DNA of 64,000 nucleotides from Odontesthes bonariensis (Eukaryota > Chordata > Actinopteri > Atheriniformes > Atherinopsidae). Positions 50,256 to 61,006 of this stretch are shown here, one piece after another. The notes beneath the pieces were generated by a model. The model had not been told where the DNA came from. It did not search any database and worked only from the letters and a program-made list of their open reading frames with translations. The position numbers were made by a program, and so were the translations under genes. The stretch is from positions 6,443,586 to 6,507,585 of the forward strand of contig NC_134528.1 of the NCBI RefSeq assembly GCF_027942865.1, in the 5' to 3' direction. The stretch's first letter is position 1; each line of letters opens with the position of its first letter.

Positions 50256-52800
50256 GACTGACGCTCCATATCATCCCTAATGTATGATTTCTGCTGCTTT
50301 TGTGGGTATGTGTTGTTCTTTTTGTCGGATTCCTGTGTGAAAAGAGGTTTACTCTTCTTTCAGGTCACTTTCGTGACACGCAGCCATGTAGCATGTTTGT
50401 AGTTTGATTGAAAGTTTTTTATTTTGAGGCATTCCGTCATAGTCGGTGATGCTTCAAGATGAACGCAGGCACTTGCCTATAAAGATCCGGGAAAGTGTGC
50501 AATGCAGTGAATTTACAGATGCAACTTTTTATTTTATTTAGTTTAGCCTTTTTTAAAAACCTTATTATTTAGTGGTTAGGTGTTTGCAACTCTGAAAACT
50601 TGTTGCAGCTCTGATTGGAAGAGTGTTCCTCTCTTCACACACCTCGTGACAGTTTGTGCCAGTTAATTTTTCCTCACCAGAGGGATGATGCGGAGGGACA
50701 AAGTGGCGACTCTGTGCCTAAGTCTAGGTTTTTATATGGAAGTGTTTACATGAAGAAGCTCTATTCAGAAATATTTACTTGCCCTTTTCACTCTTGCATT
50801 ACAAACCTGAGCAGTGCACACGTTTTTGTAGATTCACGGCGCTTAAGCTAAGCTCAGTAAAGACACGATTACGTAGACACTTTGCACTAAACATGCTGTT
50901 GTTTCAGGAACGATACAAGTACGAGGCCCTCGTCGTCATATGTGTGTCGGGCTAAACAGAATGTGAAAACCAAAATCTGTTCGCCTGCTTTCAGCCGCCT
51001 GTAACAAGGATAACCTCTTGATCACGCTAGAAGAAACGCGTCAGATTAGTCACGTAGTGTTACTGTACTCAGCAGGGCTCTTTCTTCGTTGTGCTTAAGT
51101 CACATTTTCTTTGGCATTTTTTTCTTTTGTACCTTAAAGGTATGCAAGTCCCGACACAGACACAGGACAAATCTTTGGCTCAGCCACTTTTTTTTTTCTT
51201 TCTTGTTGATCATATCGCAGTGAGTTTGTGTCCGTGGAGATAAGTCCTCAGATTGAGGAGCAGAACTTTAGATTAATCTTTTTTATTTAGATTTTTATTT
51301 CCTCATTTTTTAGAAATGACATTAAAAAGAAGACTGTTTTTGTTTGATGAGATGTGTTTCCCAGCGTTGTGAACATGACATTACCTTCGTCAGTTTGACC
51401 CTGGAGGGTTGTTGATTGTACACACATGTTCGTCTGCCTTCTGCATACAATTCTGTATTCAGATCATATCTATCTCTGCTTTATAACCTCGACCCGTCTG
51501 TCAGTGTGAGTGTGTGTTCATCTGCCTCCACACACAGCGGTTTATGACTGTTCTCATGTAGTTTGTCATGATTCCACTTTGTTCCCAGGTTCCACCTTTT
51601 TTCTCACCTTGCAGTCCTTCTCAGCACTTTCTGCTTAAGATTCTCACGTATTTCCTCTGTTTTTCATCTCAGCAGCGCAACCAAAATAACACAGAGAGCG
51701 TGGTCTTGTCTAAAATCCCCCCCCAGACTTTTTTTCTTTTCGTTTTTTATGACGACAGCTCTGTGGCTGTTCAGAACCGTGTACTTCCTTTAAAGCCAGT
51801 ATGACTCAGGTTAAGTTCTGGTTTTGACTATTTTTGATGTTTTGCGTCATCTTTTTTTCTTTTCTTTTCTTCAAAGCCTACATTTCTAATTCATTATGAA
51901 AAAGCAGTAATCCTAAGTGTTAGCTGTATATTTCTGATTTTGCAACAATCTTTTTGATGACAAATGACAGAAATCTACACTGTGGTGAAAGCAAGGAATG
52001 ACGTTCTTGTGAATGCAACACAGGACCAAAGGTTTGGTTAAATTTGTCCAGCAGGTTGACTCTGAATTGTGCCACGTGTCTCTCCTGTTATATATCTGCT
52101 CACTAACAGACTAAAGGTGTAGACTGGAAGTCTTTTAGATGGAGTGATGAAGAAATCTTTTTAAAACATTTTTAATGAGTGCCAGTGGCCATCGCAGCCT
52201 GCCTGTACATCTGCCTCAGCCCTCGCAGACCTCTTCTACCAGCCAGTGTACACTGAGAAAACTGGGGTCTCTGCTTTGAAAGTCAATTTCTGAAGGAAAA
52301 TCGAGGGTCAGGGGAGATTCCGCATTTGCACTGCTGCAAGATTTTGTGCCTCTATAGCACCAACATCCACAAGAAAGTGAGTTTTCTGCTTACATATAGC
52401 AGGACATGCTGGTACAGCGTTGCAATCTGAATGCATGTCACGGTCTGCCGGGCCTGGTGGGAACATAACTGTGCTTTTCTCTCCCCTGTCTGTATTGCAG
52501 ATATCTGTTTTTCCTCACTGTTGGGTTTTGTCTCACTTGATTTGTATATTTTGTTGTTTTGTATAAAAAAAGAAGAAAGAAAAAAAAGTTAAACACAAAA
52601 TATTTATAATTTTTGTATTGAGAAATAAGATTGTTTAAAGAAAAACATACAAAAGTGGAAATTATTTTTTATTATGTTGGCTGAGAGGTGATGTCAGGAA
52701 AAGGAGTTACAAAAATGCTGTCATTTCTTTATTTGTAGCTAATGTGTGTTCACTACAGCAGCGAGGAGGAGAGTCGACAATAAATTCATTTTGAATACAA
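50256..52800 (+). other. bicral 3' UTR with polyadenylation signal
   Basis: A T-rich stretch of about 2.5 kb after the bicral stop codon. AATAAA at 52779-52784, shortly after a purine-rich patch, is the best candidate signal. No separate gene was recognised. Confidence 0.55.
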
Positions 52801-53833
52801 AACAAAACAGGTCCAGTCCGGCTGAGAACCTCCTTCAGTTTCCCTCCATTACTATTCTGTGGGTGTTCGCACTCTGGCACCGATGGACTAAGCGTGCATA
52901 ATCACATCATGTGACACAGGAAGCTAAAGAAAAACGGACTTGGAACCCTCTACTTCAGAGGTACAATCTTTTCATGGATACTGGACGTTTAGATTTTGTG
53001 TTTCTCTTCATCGCGGCTGCCAGAGTCACATTTCATCAGGTAAAAATCTGTAGGTCCACTTAAAACCTCTAACACACCCCCAGAACCAGTGCCTCTGCAC
53101 TAAAGAGCTAAGTAAGCTGCACGGGAGACATCACACTCCTCAGCCCTTCTGGCTTTAGTAACACAGCCCAACAATGACACCTAGTGGAGCCTCTGGGATG
53201 CACACAATGATGGTGAAGCTGGTTTTATGCACAGAAATCCACTAAAAGCCATTTTAAAGCTTCTCTGGTAACCAACTTTCTCTTTTATCTTAAAGAAAAA
53301 TAATGAGATAAACATGTGTGAATAAATAGTGTTAAAAGACAGTCTGAATATAACTATATGCAGCTAAGAATGAGTCGGTTAGATCAAATATCCTAAACTT
53401 TGGGATTATTTTTACGAGGTCGAGCCCCCTCGACAGTAAGTTGGATAAAACAACTGAAAGCACTATTATATCTGTCAGTTAAAGAGGTTGCAGTCAGCAG
53501 TCGGGAAGCTTAGCATAAAGAATGGGAAACGGTGAGAAGAGCAAGTCTGTCTCCCTCCAGAGATAACTAATCTACCTGTTAACACCTTTAAAACCCGACA
53601 ATCATCATGGAGCGAATTAGGTTTGTTTTAACGGAAAAAATGTGGTTTATGATCATGGGGATGCTTCCTTTAACGGGTAACAACAGAGCTCGTCCCAGCC
53701 TCAAACATATGCTGCATTTCCAGAAATAACTTCTTAAATATAAACACAGTGCAAATTCATGGTCTGGATTTATGTAGCTTGTTCCTTCATAGTCATGCTT
53801 GTCCATGACTATGAAGTCATGACCCCCCCGACC
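52801..53833. other. Tail-to-tail interval between bicral and the C17orf80-type gene
   Basis: About 1 kb between two convergent genes. It includes the 3' UTR of the minus-strand gene. I see no clear minus-strand AATAAA and no coding sequence. Confidence 0.5.
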
Positions 53834-56800
53834 TCAGTGATACTTCCTCCAGCGACTGAGCTCTGGAAGAAAAAATAAAACAACAGACATGTTTGGTTAT
53901 GTCCAGATCTGCCCACCATACAGAGATGATAGGAGTGGTGCTTACACTCACTTATATGAGGGTAGCTCCAGATGTAGCTGAGCACACAGTATCCTGCCAG
54001 CAACATGCCCAGTCCACCGACCCCACCTTTCTTCACATCGATGTACCTTCTGTAATACCACTGCCAGCCTGAGAGAGCGCAGCAGGGGAGAAACAACACG
54101 CACAGAAATGATCATATTTTAATCACAAGTTACACAGGAAGCTCCGAGCTCAAATACAAAACAGAAAGCCAGCTTCTGAAAACACCTGTTGACTCACTAC
54201 TTTTGTAATTTCATGACTAACGAAAGGGATTCCCCTGAATTTCTTGCTTTTTTCTTGGCAAAAAGGTGACATCATAAATCCTGGAGCCATGCGTGCATCA
54301 ATTTATCGAGTTTGGGTCAGATTTACTATTTCATCCTAAATTATTGAGCAAATACAGGGTTTAAAGAGGCTGCTCAGAGATGTGTTATACCTACCATTTA
54401 GCGTATATGTGATATGATATATACACTTAAACCACTGACAGGTCAAGAATCTCTTGTTGCAGTGCAATGTTCTGCTGGAGGAGAACCTGTTTCTTTGCCC
54501 CCAGGCACCCAAAAAGAGTTTATAAATGTGTTTTTTTTTGTTTTAAAAACCCACTGCCTATAAAAAGTTAAAGCTAAGATAAATGTTGAGATTTTGTAGT
54601 GTTTTTGCTTCATTTGTTCGGTTTCAAGGCCATATGTGATTTAATCTGACAACATATGGCTTGTAAAGTTGAAATGTTCAAATTTGGCATGTTCATTAAG
54701 AGAAATAAAAAAGAAAGTTAGGGAAATGTAGTGTGTAAGTAAAGATGTAAATTTTTTCAGAATTCCTTAAACATTGTTGTCATTTTTTGTGGCTGAATAA
54801 GACGCTCATTAAAGGATGAATGGGTTAGGGACGAGAAAAGGTGTTTAGAGAGTATTTTCCTTCACTTTAAAACGAACAGCTACATTAAAAAAATGTGTTG
54901 CGTTTGAAAATATGTAAGGAAAAATATTTCAGTGGAAAAATATCAGGTGAATAGGATAAATGTCCCAACAAGCATATTAAAAAAAAACTTGCTCAGTTTA
55001 TTACTCATAATGAAAAATATTTTTGAATTACCACTCTTTAAAGTGCTTGTATATGCTAGTGGGTTATTATTCAGTTCAGTTTATTCATATGGTGCTAATT
55101 TGGAAGAATTTCAACAAGATAAAGTCCAAGCTGCGATCAGTTCTAACCCCAGTCCAATTCCTTAGAATTCTGTTCATAAAAAGCTTCCTTTCTAAGGAGA
55201 TCATCATCCAATTCGATCTGCACTGATTAGCACGACTCACTGGAAAGTGAGGAGTCCATGAAACATGTTGCTTGTAGCATCTCGCCTGTACAGAGTGAAA
55301 GAATTTAATTTTCCAAACTAAATTTGAAGTCAGCTGAAGGAACACCGACTGTTCCTGCTGTACTTGCGTCAGATGTGTGAGGTACTGACCTCTCTGCACC
55401 AATTCTGCAACCTCTCTCGGATGACTGGGGGTTCTGCAGGCCAGCCACTCGGGTAACTCCCTCAGTCTCACCTGTCCGACACCACGCTGCGTCAGCGCTC
55501 CTGTTCATGAATACCCGCAGAGAGTCAATGTACAGAAAAACACACAATCTAAACACAAGCTCTTTCATCCAAGTTGGGCTGGATATCGTCTCAAAAAATG
55601 TTTTTTTTTCTCTAACTGTTTCAGCTTTGAGTCAGACATCCAGCTCGACATCCAGCTTTAACCACTGACCTTCAGGTGGCTTGTCAGCAGCGTTTTGCTT
55701 CCTGACGCCAAGCTGCAGCGCCTCCACCCTCCCAGGCAGAGTCTGCGCTGCAGGAGGGGAAAGAAGAGGGCTGGAGAACTGGCTCAGGGGCGGTGATATC
55801 GAGAGGAGCCCTGTCATGTGATCACCCACCTTTGGCCCTTTGTTCAAATTGACAGTACGTGGAGTGGGCGGGGCTTGCTGCACCTGAGACGATGCATTTG
55901 CAGAGAGGAGGGGAGCTGCAGGACAGCTTGGTTCAAGCTGAGAAGCTGCATCATCTCGCAGAGGGATTGCAGCCAGTTGTCGAGACTTTCTCTGCACTGA
56001 CTGTAGCTCTGTATGTTTCAAACTTGTGCTGATCAGCCCGTCTGGCAGAACTGGTGTTACCAAGCGGCTGATCACGTCTTTTTGGTTCTCTGCTGGAAGT
56101 GGGACTGGACTCAGATCAGCGTCGAGCCCCATTTTGCTGCTCAGGTTGTCGGCAGCTTCGATACGGCTTAGAATGCTCGGTCTGCTGGACTTGCGACCTA
56201 ATGTAGCTTTAACATCCTGGAGGGTAACCTTCCCTTGGTGACCACTTCCTAATTTCAGGAAAAACTTATCAACAGATACATCCTCTGTCTCCTCCTCATT
56301 GTCCACCCAGAAGTTGTCTTTTGCGTGAGCTCTTGTGCTACTTTTAATCGCATTAGAGTGCTGAAAATCAGAGGTATGTGTGGTTGTGGAAGGAGCCTCC
56401 TTTGTCTTTGACGCCTTCTTTTTAGGTTTAGTGTCCGCAGACATGAGGCCATGACTGTCAACTTTCACTGAGAGTTTGTCTGCATTAGTTCTGGTCTCTG
56501 TCTGTTCAGTGTTTTTGAAGCTTGGACTTGAATCTTTCAAGGTAGATACGGTTCCCTCCTGTGATCCTGTTGTGTCTTTGTCAGACCTAGCAGCTTCAAT
56601 CAAAGTTCGGACACTCTTCTTTTTTGGCTTAGAGATGTTGGGAGACGGAGGTGGAGATGGAGCAGAGGAAATTATGGCAGTCTTGATTTGATCAGCCAAC
56701 TTCTGTTTCTTCTTCTTAGTCGATGATGGAAGTAACGAAGATGAAACTGATGACTGCAGCGCTTCTGGTGAGGACACAGACACATTTTTAACCCTCTCTG

Positions 56801-57589
56801 CCTGGAGGTCGGTTGTCACTGATGACATTTGTGTGGACTTCTTTCCCTTTGCCGTTGTTTTGGGCAGCACTGCAGCCAGGTGAGAAGAGGATGTCTGACT
56901 GGGTGTGTCATTTTGTTTGATTGTAGGTGCTTTGGAGCTTGCTGCTGCCTTGCAGTGTGGCAGGTGGCTCTTCAGCCTTTTGTACGTTTTCCCACAGAAT
57001 GGGCAGACCTCTGTGGAGAAGCAGTGACAGTAATTCTCCTCTTTAGGTAAAACAAGTTCAGCATGGCATTAACACTCATATTCAATTCAAATGTATTTAT
57101 ATAGCACATTAAAACAACCTCAGTTGACCAAAGTGCTTCACAATAGCAACTGCATCACAGATTAAGAAAGTCACCAATAAAATAACAATAAGTATGTTTA
57201 GGTATGGTTAGCAAGTAGGCCTACAGTTTTATATATAGATACATATAGATCGATATCAAGTGTGTGAGAGTAAGATGCAATAATAGGCATCCTTTAAGAA
57301 GATCAAACCTTTCTAACTATTTTCCTGTGTTTTCGTCTCTGCTTTATCCCCATCTAACGCTTTCAGGGCTAAACTTATAACACTGTAAAATAGTACTAAA
57401 ACAAAGTTATGTTGACCTTGGTTTTCTTGTAAAAGTTCCTCTCAGTGAAAAAAAAAAAGTTTTTTCTTAATTCAAGGTAGAAATAAGTACCAAAACAAAT
57501 AATTACGCAGGAATAAAAGACGATAAGATCACGTGATACCTCCGTTTTTCTGAATTTCGACGCGTTTCGTGACACTTACCAGAACTCAT
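53834..57589 (-). CDS. C17orf80-type protein with C2HC finger and ATP-synthase-f-like C terminus
   Basis: Orthologue of human C17orf80, reported as a membrane-associated protein that contacts mitochondrial nucleoids. Five exons join in phase: 57580-57589, 55670-57010, 55390-55500, 53952-54068 and 53834-53862, giving 535 aa (human is about 609). The first exon encodes only MSS plus one base. Residues 4-23, EVCPFCGKTYKRLKSHLPHC, match the human N terminus and form a CxxC...HxxxC zinc finger. Residues about 30-450 are Ser/Lys/Thr-rich and look disordered, with basic KKKKQK and KPKKK tracts. From about 461 the protein reads VRLRELPEWL, then VQRGWQWYYRRYIDVKKG, a hydrophobic span (about 504-521) and KLSRWRKYH, closely matching ATP synthase subunit f (ATP5MF). 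The exon 2 frame itself continues past the donor GAAG|GTCAGT to an in-frame stop, but the spliced reading keeps the phase and the domain. The donor and acceptor between exons 2 and 3 are the least certain parts of the model. Confidence 0.85.
57081..57190. repeat. Short teleost interspersed-repeat fragment
   Basis: ATTCAAATGTATTTATATAG and CTCAGTTGACCAAAGTGCTT are typical of a very common fish SINE/LINE tail. It lies in intron 1 of the C17orf80-type gene. The family name is not assigned. Confidence 0.55.
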
Positions 57590-58904
57590 TTTGCACGTGT
57601 TTAAACAGCCACCCAGGTGAAAGCATTTTCCAAAATGTAGAGCTTTAAATTTCCAGCAGAACCACCCTACACTTTAAAGTGACGCTAATAATCAAATTAA
57701 TAAACGGTGGTGTCACTTTTAAATGCTGTTTGTTAGGTAAGTTAATACGTTCGGGTCATAACTGATGCCCTAAGGACTGAAAGACCTCTTTTGGGTGGCG
57801 TGTGAGCGGCCTGAGTGTAAGTCAGAAAACTTGTCGTAAAATTAGTCTTTAATGTATCGTTTTTTTGGTTTAAATGATTGTAGTTTGAATTAAAGGCTCA
57901 TTTTAAAGAAATGGGTCGTAACCGGGAGGCCTCACAGTTGAATCCCTGTGTGAACATGTAGGTTTGTATTCAGTAGGTGTGGTCCGTTGACTGTGGCGCT
58001 AAAGAGATGATTCACCCCTCCTTACTTCCGCGTTTGCGTAAATCCCCAAACTTACCGACACATATGAAGCTGTTGTACTTCAAAAAACCACAGCATATTG
58101 GTATTGATGTCAGAGGCTGAATTGATTTATTTGCTGTAGTTTTTACGGTATTTTGTAGCTGAATAGTTCATTTTGTGACAATAAAACATGTAAAACGCCT
58201 CGGCGACAGATCTCAACGCGTCGTCCAGAACCAGTGGCCTCCCTCAATTGTTTGTTCTAATGTTTTACGAAGCAGTAGTACTTCAGTTGAACAGGCCAGG
58301 AAATAGTTTTGCAACAGAAATGCTCTCCTTAGTAAGAAGTGAAAGGGAAAAGACACATTTGTTCGGAAAATAATAATAATAAAATCAATAAACATGATTA
58401 TATAAGAATTTATTGTTAGTAGTATATTAGGGTTTTTGGTTGCTCATCTAGTTTCGGCTGTGATGTTGCTTCATTTTCTGTCCAAAGTCTTTTGAGTCTT
58501 ATGGTAACTGTCTCATTGCGGTATTTGCAGTCCATCTTCAGTCATCTTATGACTTTCTTTTTGGTTTTTAATGTCTTCTTTGATCATTCAATTCAGATGC
58601 TGCATTTGTGGTCAGTTTGTTTTTACATTTGGTGGAGCCACATTTTTTTTTTTTTTCCCTTTTTTGTGGCCGTTTCACATCTCACTTCAGGATTACAATA
58701 TTCACAGCATTTCTGAGAATCTAGTACACGTTTGGTGGCACTTCCTATGCACTGACATTCACCTAAGAAAAAAACAAAACAAAAACCGTACACCTCCCTC
58801 TAGACAAGCCTAGAACTTAAACGGGTCATCTGTTAAAAAAAAAAAAAACTCTTAAGCACTGTTAATAAGCCAGCTAATATGTACACAATGAAAAAAGAGA
58901 GGGT
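57590..58904. other. Intergenic, C17orf80-type promoter to gna13 3' end
   Basis: About 1.3 kb without a recognised gene. The left part is the upstream region of the C17orf80-type gene. A palindromic E-box TCACGTGA lies at 57529-57536, just inside its first intron, 40-odd bases from the ATG, and may belong to the promoter. Confidence 0.45.
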
Positions 58905-61006
58905 TTATATCATTAGAAAATTGTACTTTATTGAGGGTTAGAGTGGCATGAGAATTAATTTCAAAAAGTGGTGGGAAACAAAATTACATCTACATCAAAA
59001 TGGGATCTTCATTGGAGAAGTAGAAATTTGAAAAACATCCAGAACAGGGGAAAAAAGCCATTTCTACAACCATTTACATATAGGGAGATAAACCTGCATA
59101 TTATTTACATGGCAACAGATTACAGTATTTACAAAGCCAGGATTGAAGGCAAACTGAGGCTCTCAAGAGCCTCATTTTTGGAGAAAAAAAAAGAAAAAAG
59201 AAGCAGACTGTTGATGTTAACAGTCCTCAGAAAGCACGATGATTTGGCAGAGAAGCAAAGATTTTAACAGTGCCTGGAAATTGTCCTCGAACAAAGATTG
59301 GCCCTCTACAGAGTACAGTCACGGACAAAAGTATTGAACTCCAGTAGCTTTTTTTTGTCACATTACTTCTACAAAAAAAAAGAAAAGTCACAATGCTTTT
59401 TAGAGGGAAATCCAGAACAGTACAAGGTTGTGTGTAAAAATAATAAAATAAAACCGAAAAGAGGAAATGTTGAATGGTTTTTTTTTTGTTTTTTCAAACA
59501 TGCTTTGAGTCACAATTTCAGTGCCAATACAAATATTCTCACATGACGGGTTACAAGTGACCACAACAATGTCTGTTACAGTATATTCAAACAATCAAGA
59601 GCAAATCTCTGTACAATTATTAACAGACATTCATGATTCAGGCAAAGACGGGAGGTCTGTCCCTTTACAAGGCATCTAATCAGAGATGAAAACAAAGACG
59701 GACAGAAAGGGATTCTGGGTCAACATCAGGGGAATGCAGTACTAAACGCCAAACAGGTAACTGTGTGGAGGCCTGACCGAGTCAGGCACTGCCACCTAGA
59801 TCAGATTATTCAGTTAGTTCACCGACAACTACGTAAGTTTCATCACCTGTTTTGATTCAACCCTGAGAAAACAGTGGACTGCATGTTCACTTACTGGCAC
59901 GTGTGGCTAATGTGCCAATAAAGGTAATCTTTATGCCCTCTCAATAACCAAAATTAAGGACAACAAGTATGGAAACTCTCATCTTAATCATCTTATCAAA
60001 GAAGCTAAGATTGACTTTACATCTAAAGCAACAATTAAACAGTGATTACGTCTTAAGAAAGTACATAAAAAGGTTCAGTCTCGTGGTTGTGCCCTCTTCT
60101 ATCAGTTTTTCGACAAACACGGTGCCAGTGCTGGAGCTTGTTGGCGCTTCTCGGCGCTTCTCATCGTTATGAGCGCTATCATGATCAGTGGTCCTTCAGC
60201 TAGTCCTCGCCAGGGCAAAATTTGGCTCTGTGCCGGCACCCAAAACTACTTATCTTGAACCGAGAAAAAGTGATGTTACGAATGAGGAATGGCAGTGCAA
60301 TGTGAGGAGAAAAAAAAAAAAAAAAGACAGCTGTGCAGTCTCCAGATCAATAACAGCTTCATAAAACATCCTATAGAGTAACAAGGCTCGGAAGCCATGT
60401 AAAAGCAGCACTGGAGAGTGCAACAGGAATATTGGAGTGAATTTGGACAAGTTGAATTCAGTGCTTGGACACAAACTGGCCAATCAAGTTAAGACACAGG
60501 CAAATCGATCTACAGTTAAAACTTCTTTACATGTCATTTAAGCAGTACTCACTTCACCGTGGTTATTTCCTGTGACTGTGGCTTTATAAGATGTTTATCT
60601 GGATAAGAAACCGTTCACCTGGATTGTAAAATGTTTTGCTGACTTCCACCGGCACCAGCACCGGCACCCTGTGAGTTGAAAAGCCCCAGCAGGTCATGTA
60701 CTGCGAGGAAAAGCTTGGGACAGAGGACGCAGCAGCAGGGATCAGATGTTATCCTACATCCAAACCAGATTCTTGTCTTTCTATTCTACCACACTCTGCC
60801 CAATGACTTGTTCCCCAATCAGATCCTGAACTAACAAAGAGGGCCAACTCTTCAAAGAGGAGAGTAAAAACTAATATAAAAATGTCTGAAGAAGGCGGCT
60901 GATGTCTATCTGATTCTTCAGAGGCTGGTCTCTCCCAAGTCCTCTACAGACGCGAGGGGGTGGTTTGTCCCCATTCAGGTCCTCTAATTTCACAGGCTGC
61001 TGGGGG
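58905..61006 (-). other. gna13 3' UTR with polyadenylation signal
   Basis: A minus-strand AATAAA at 58927-58932 marks a plausible transcript end about 2.1 kb after the gna13 stop codon. Two exact Pumilio-type UGUAAAUA elements (59126-59133 and 59102-59109) lie within 32 bases of each other in the distal part. A run of A on the plus strand lies near 60309-60325. Confidence 0.6.

Noticed and set aside
55058-55260. Possible fish SINE tail (TTCAGTTCAGTTTATTCATA)
   Set aside because: Only the first 20-30 bases resemble the repeat; too weak to annotate.
55390-55476. Starting exon 3 directly at GTGAGACTG (acceptor GGACAG)
   Set aside because: No donor of the required phase was convincing in exon 2, whereas the acceptor at 55501 gives an exact phase match and still includes VRLRELPEW.
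55633-55669. In-frame stop after LKLDVELDV as the natural end of the C17orf80-type protein
   Set aside because: Splicing at GAAG|GTCAGT to 55500 keeps the phase and adds the conserved f-like tail; kept only as a possible intron-retention form.
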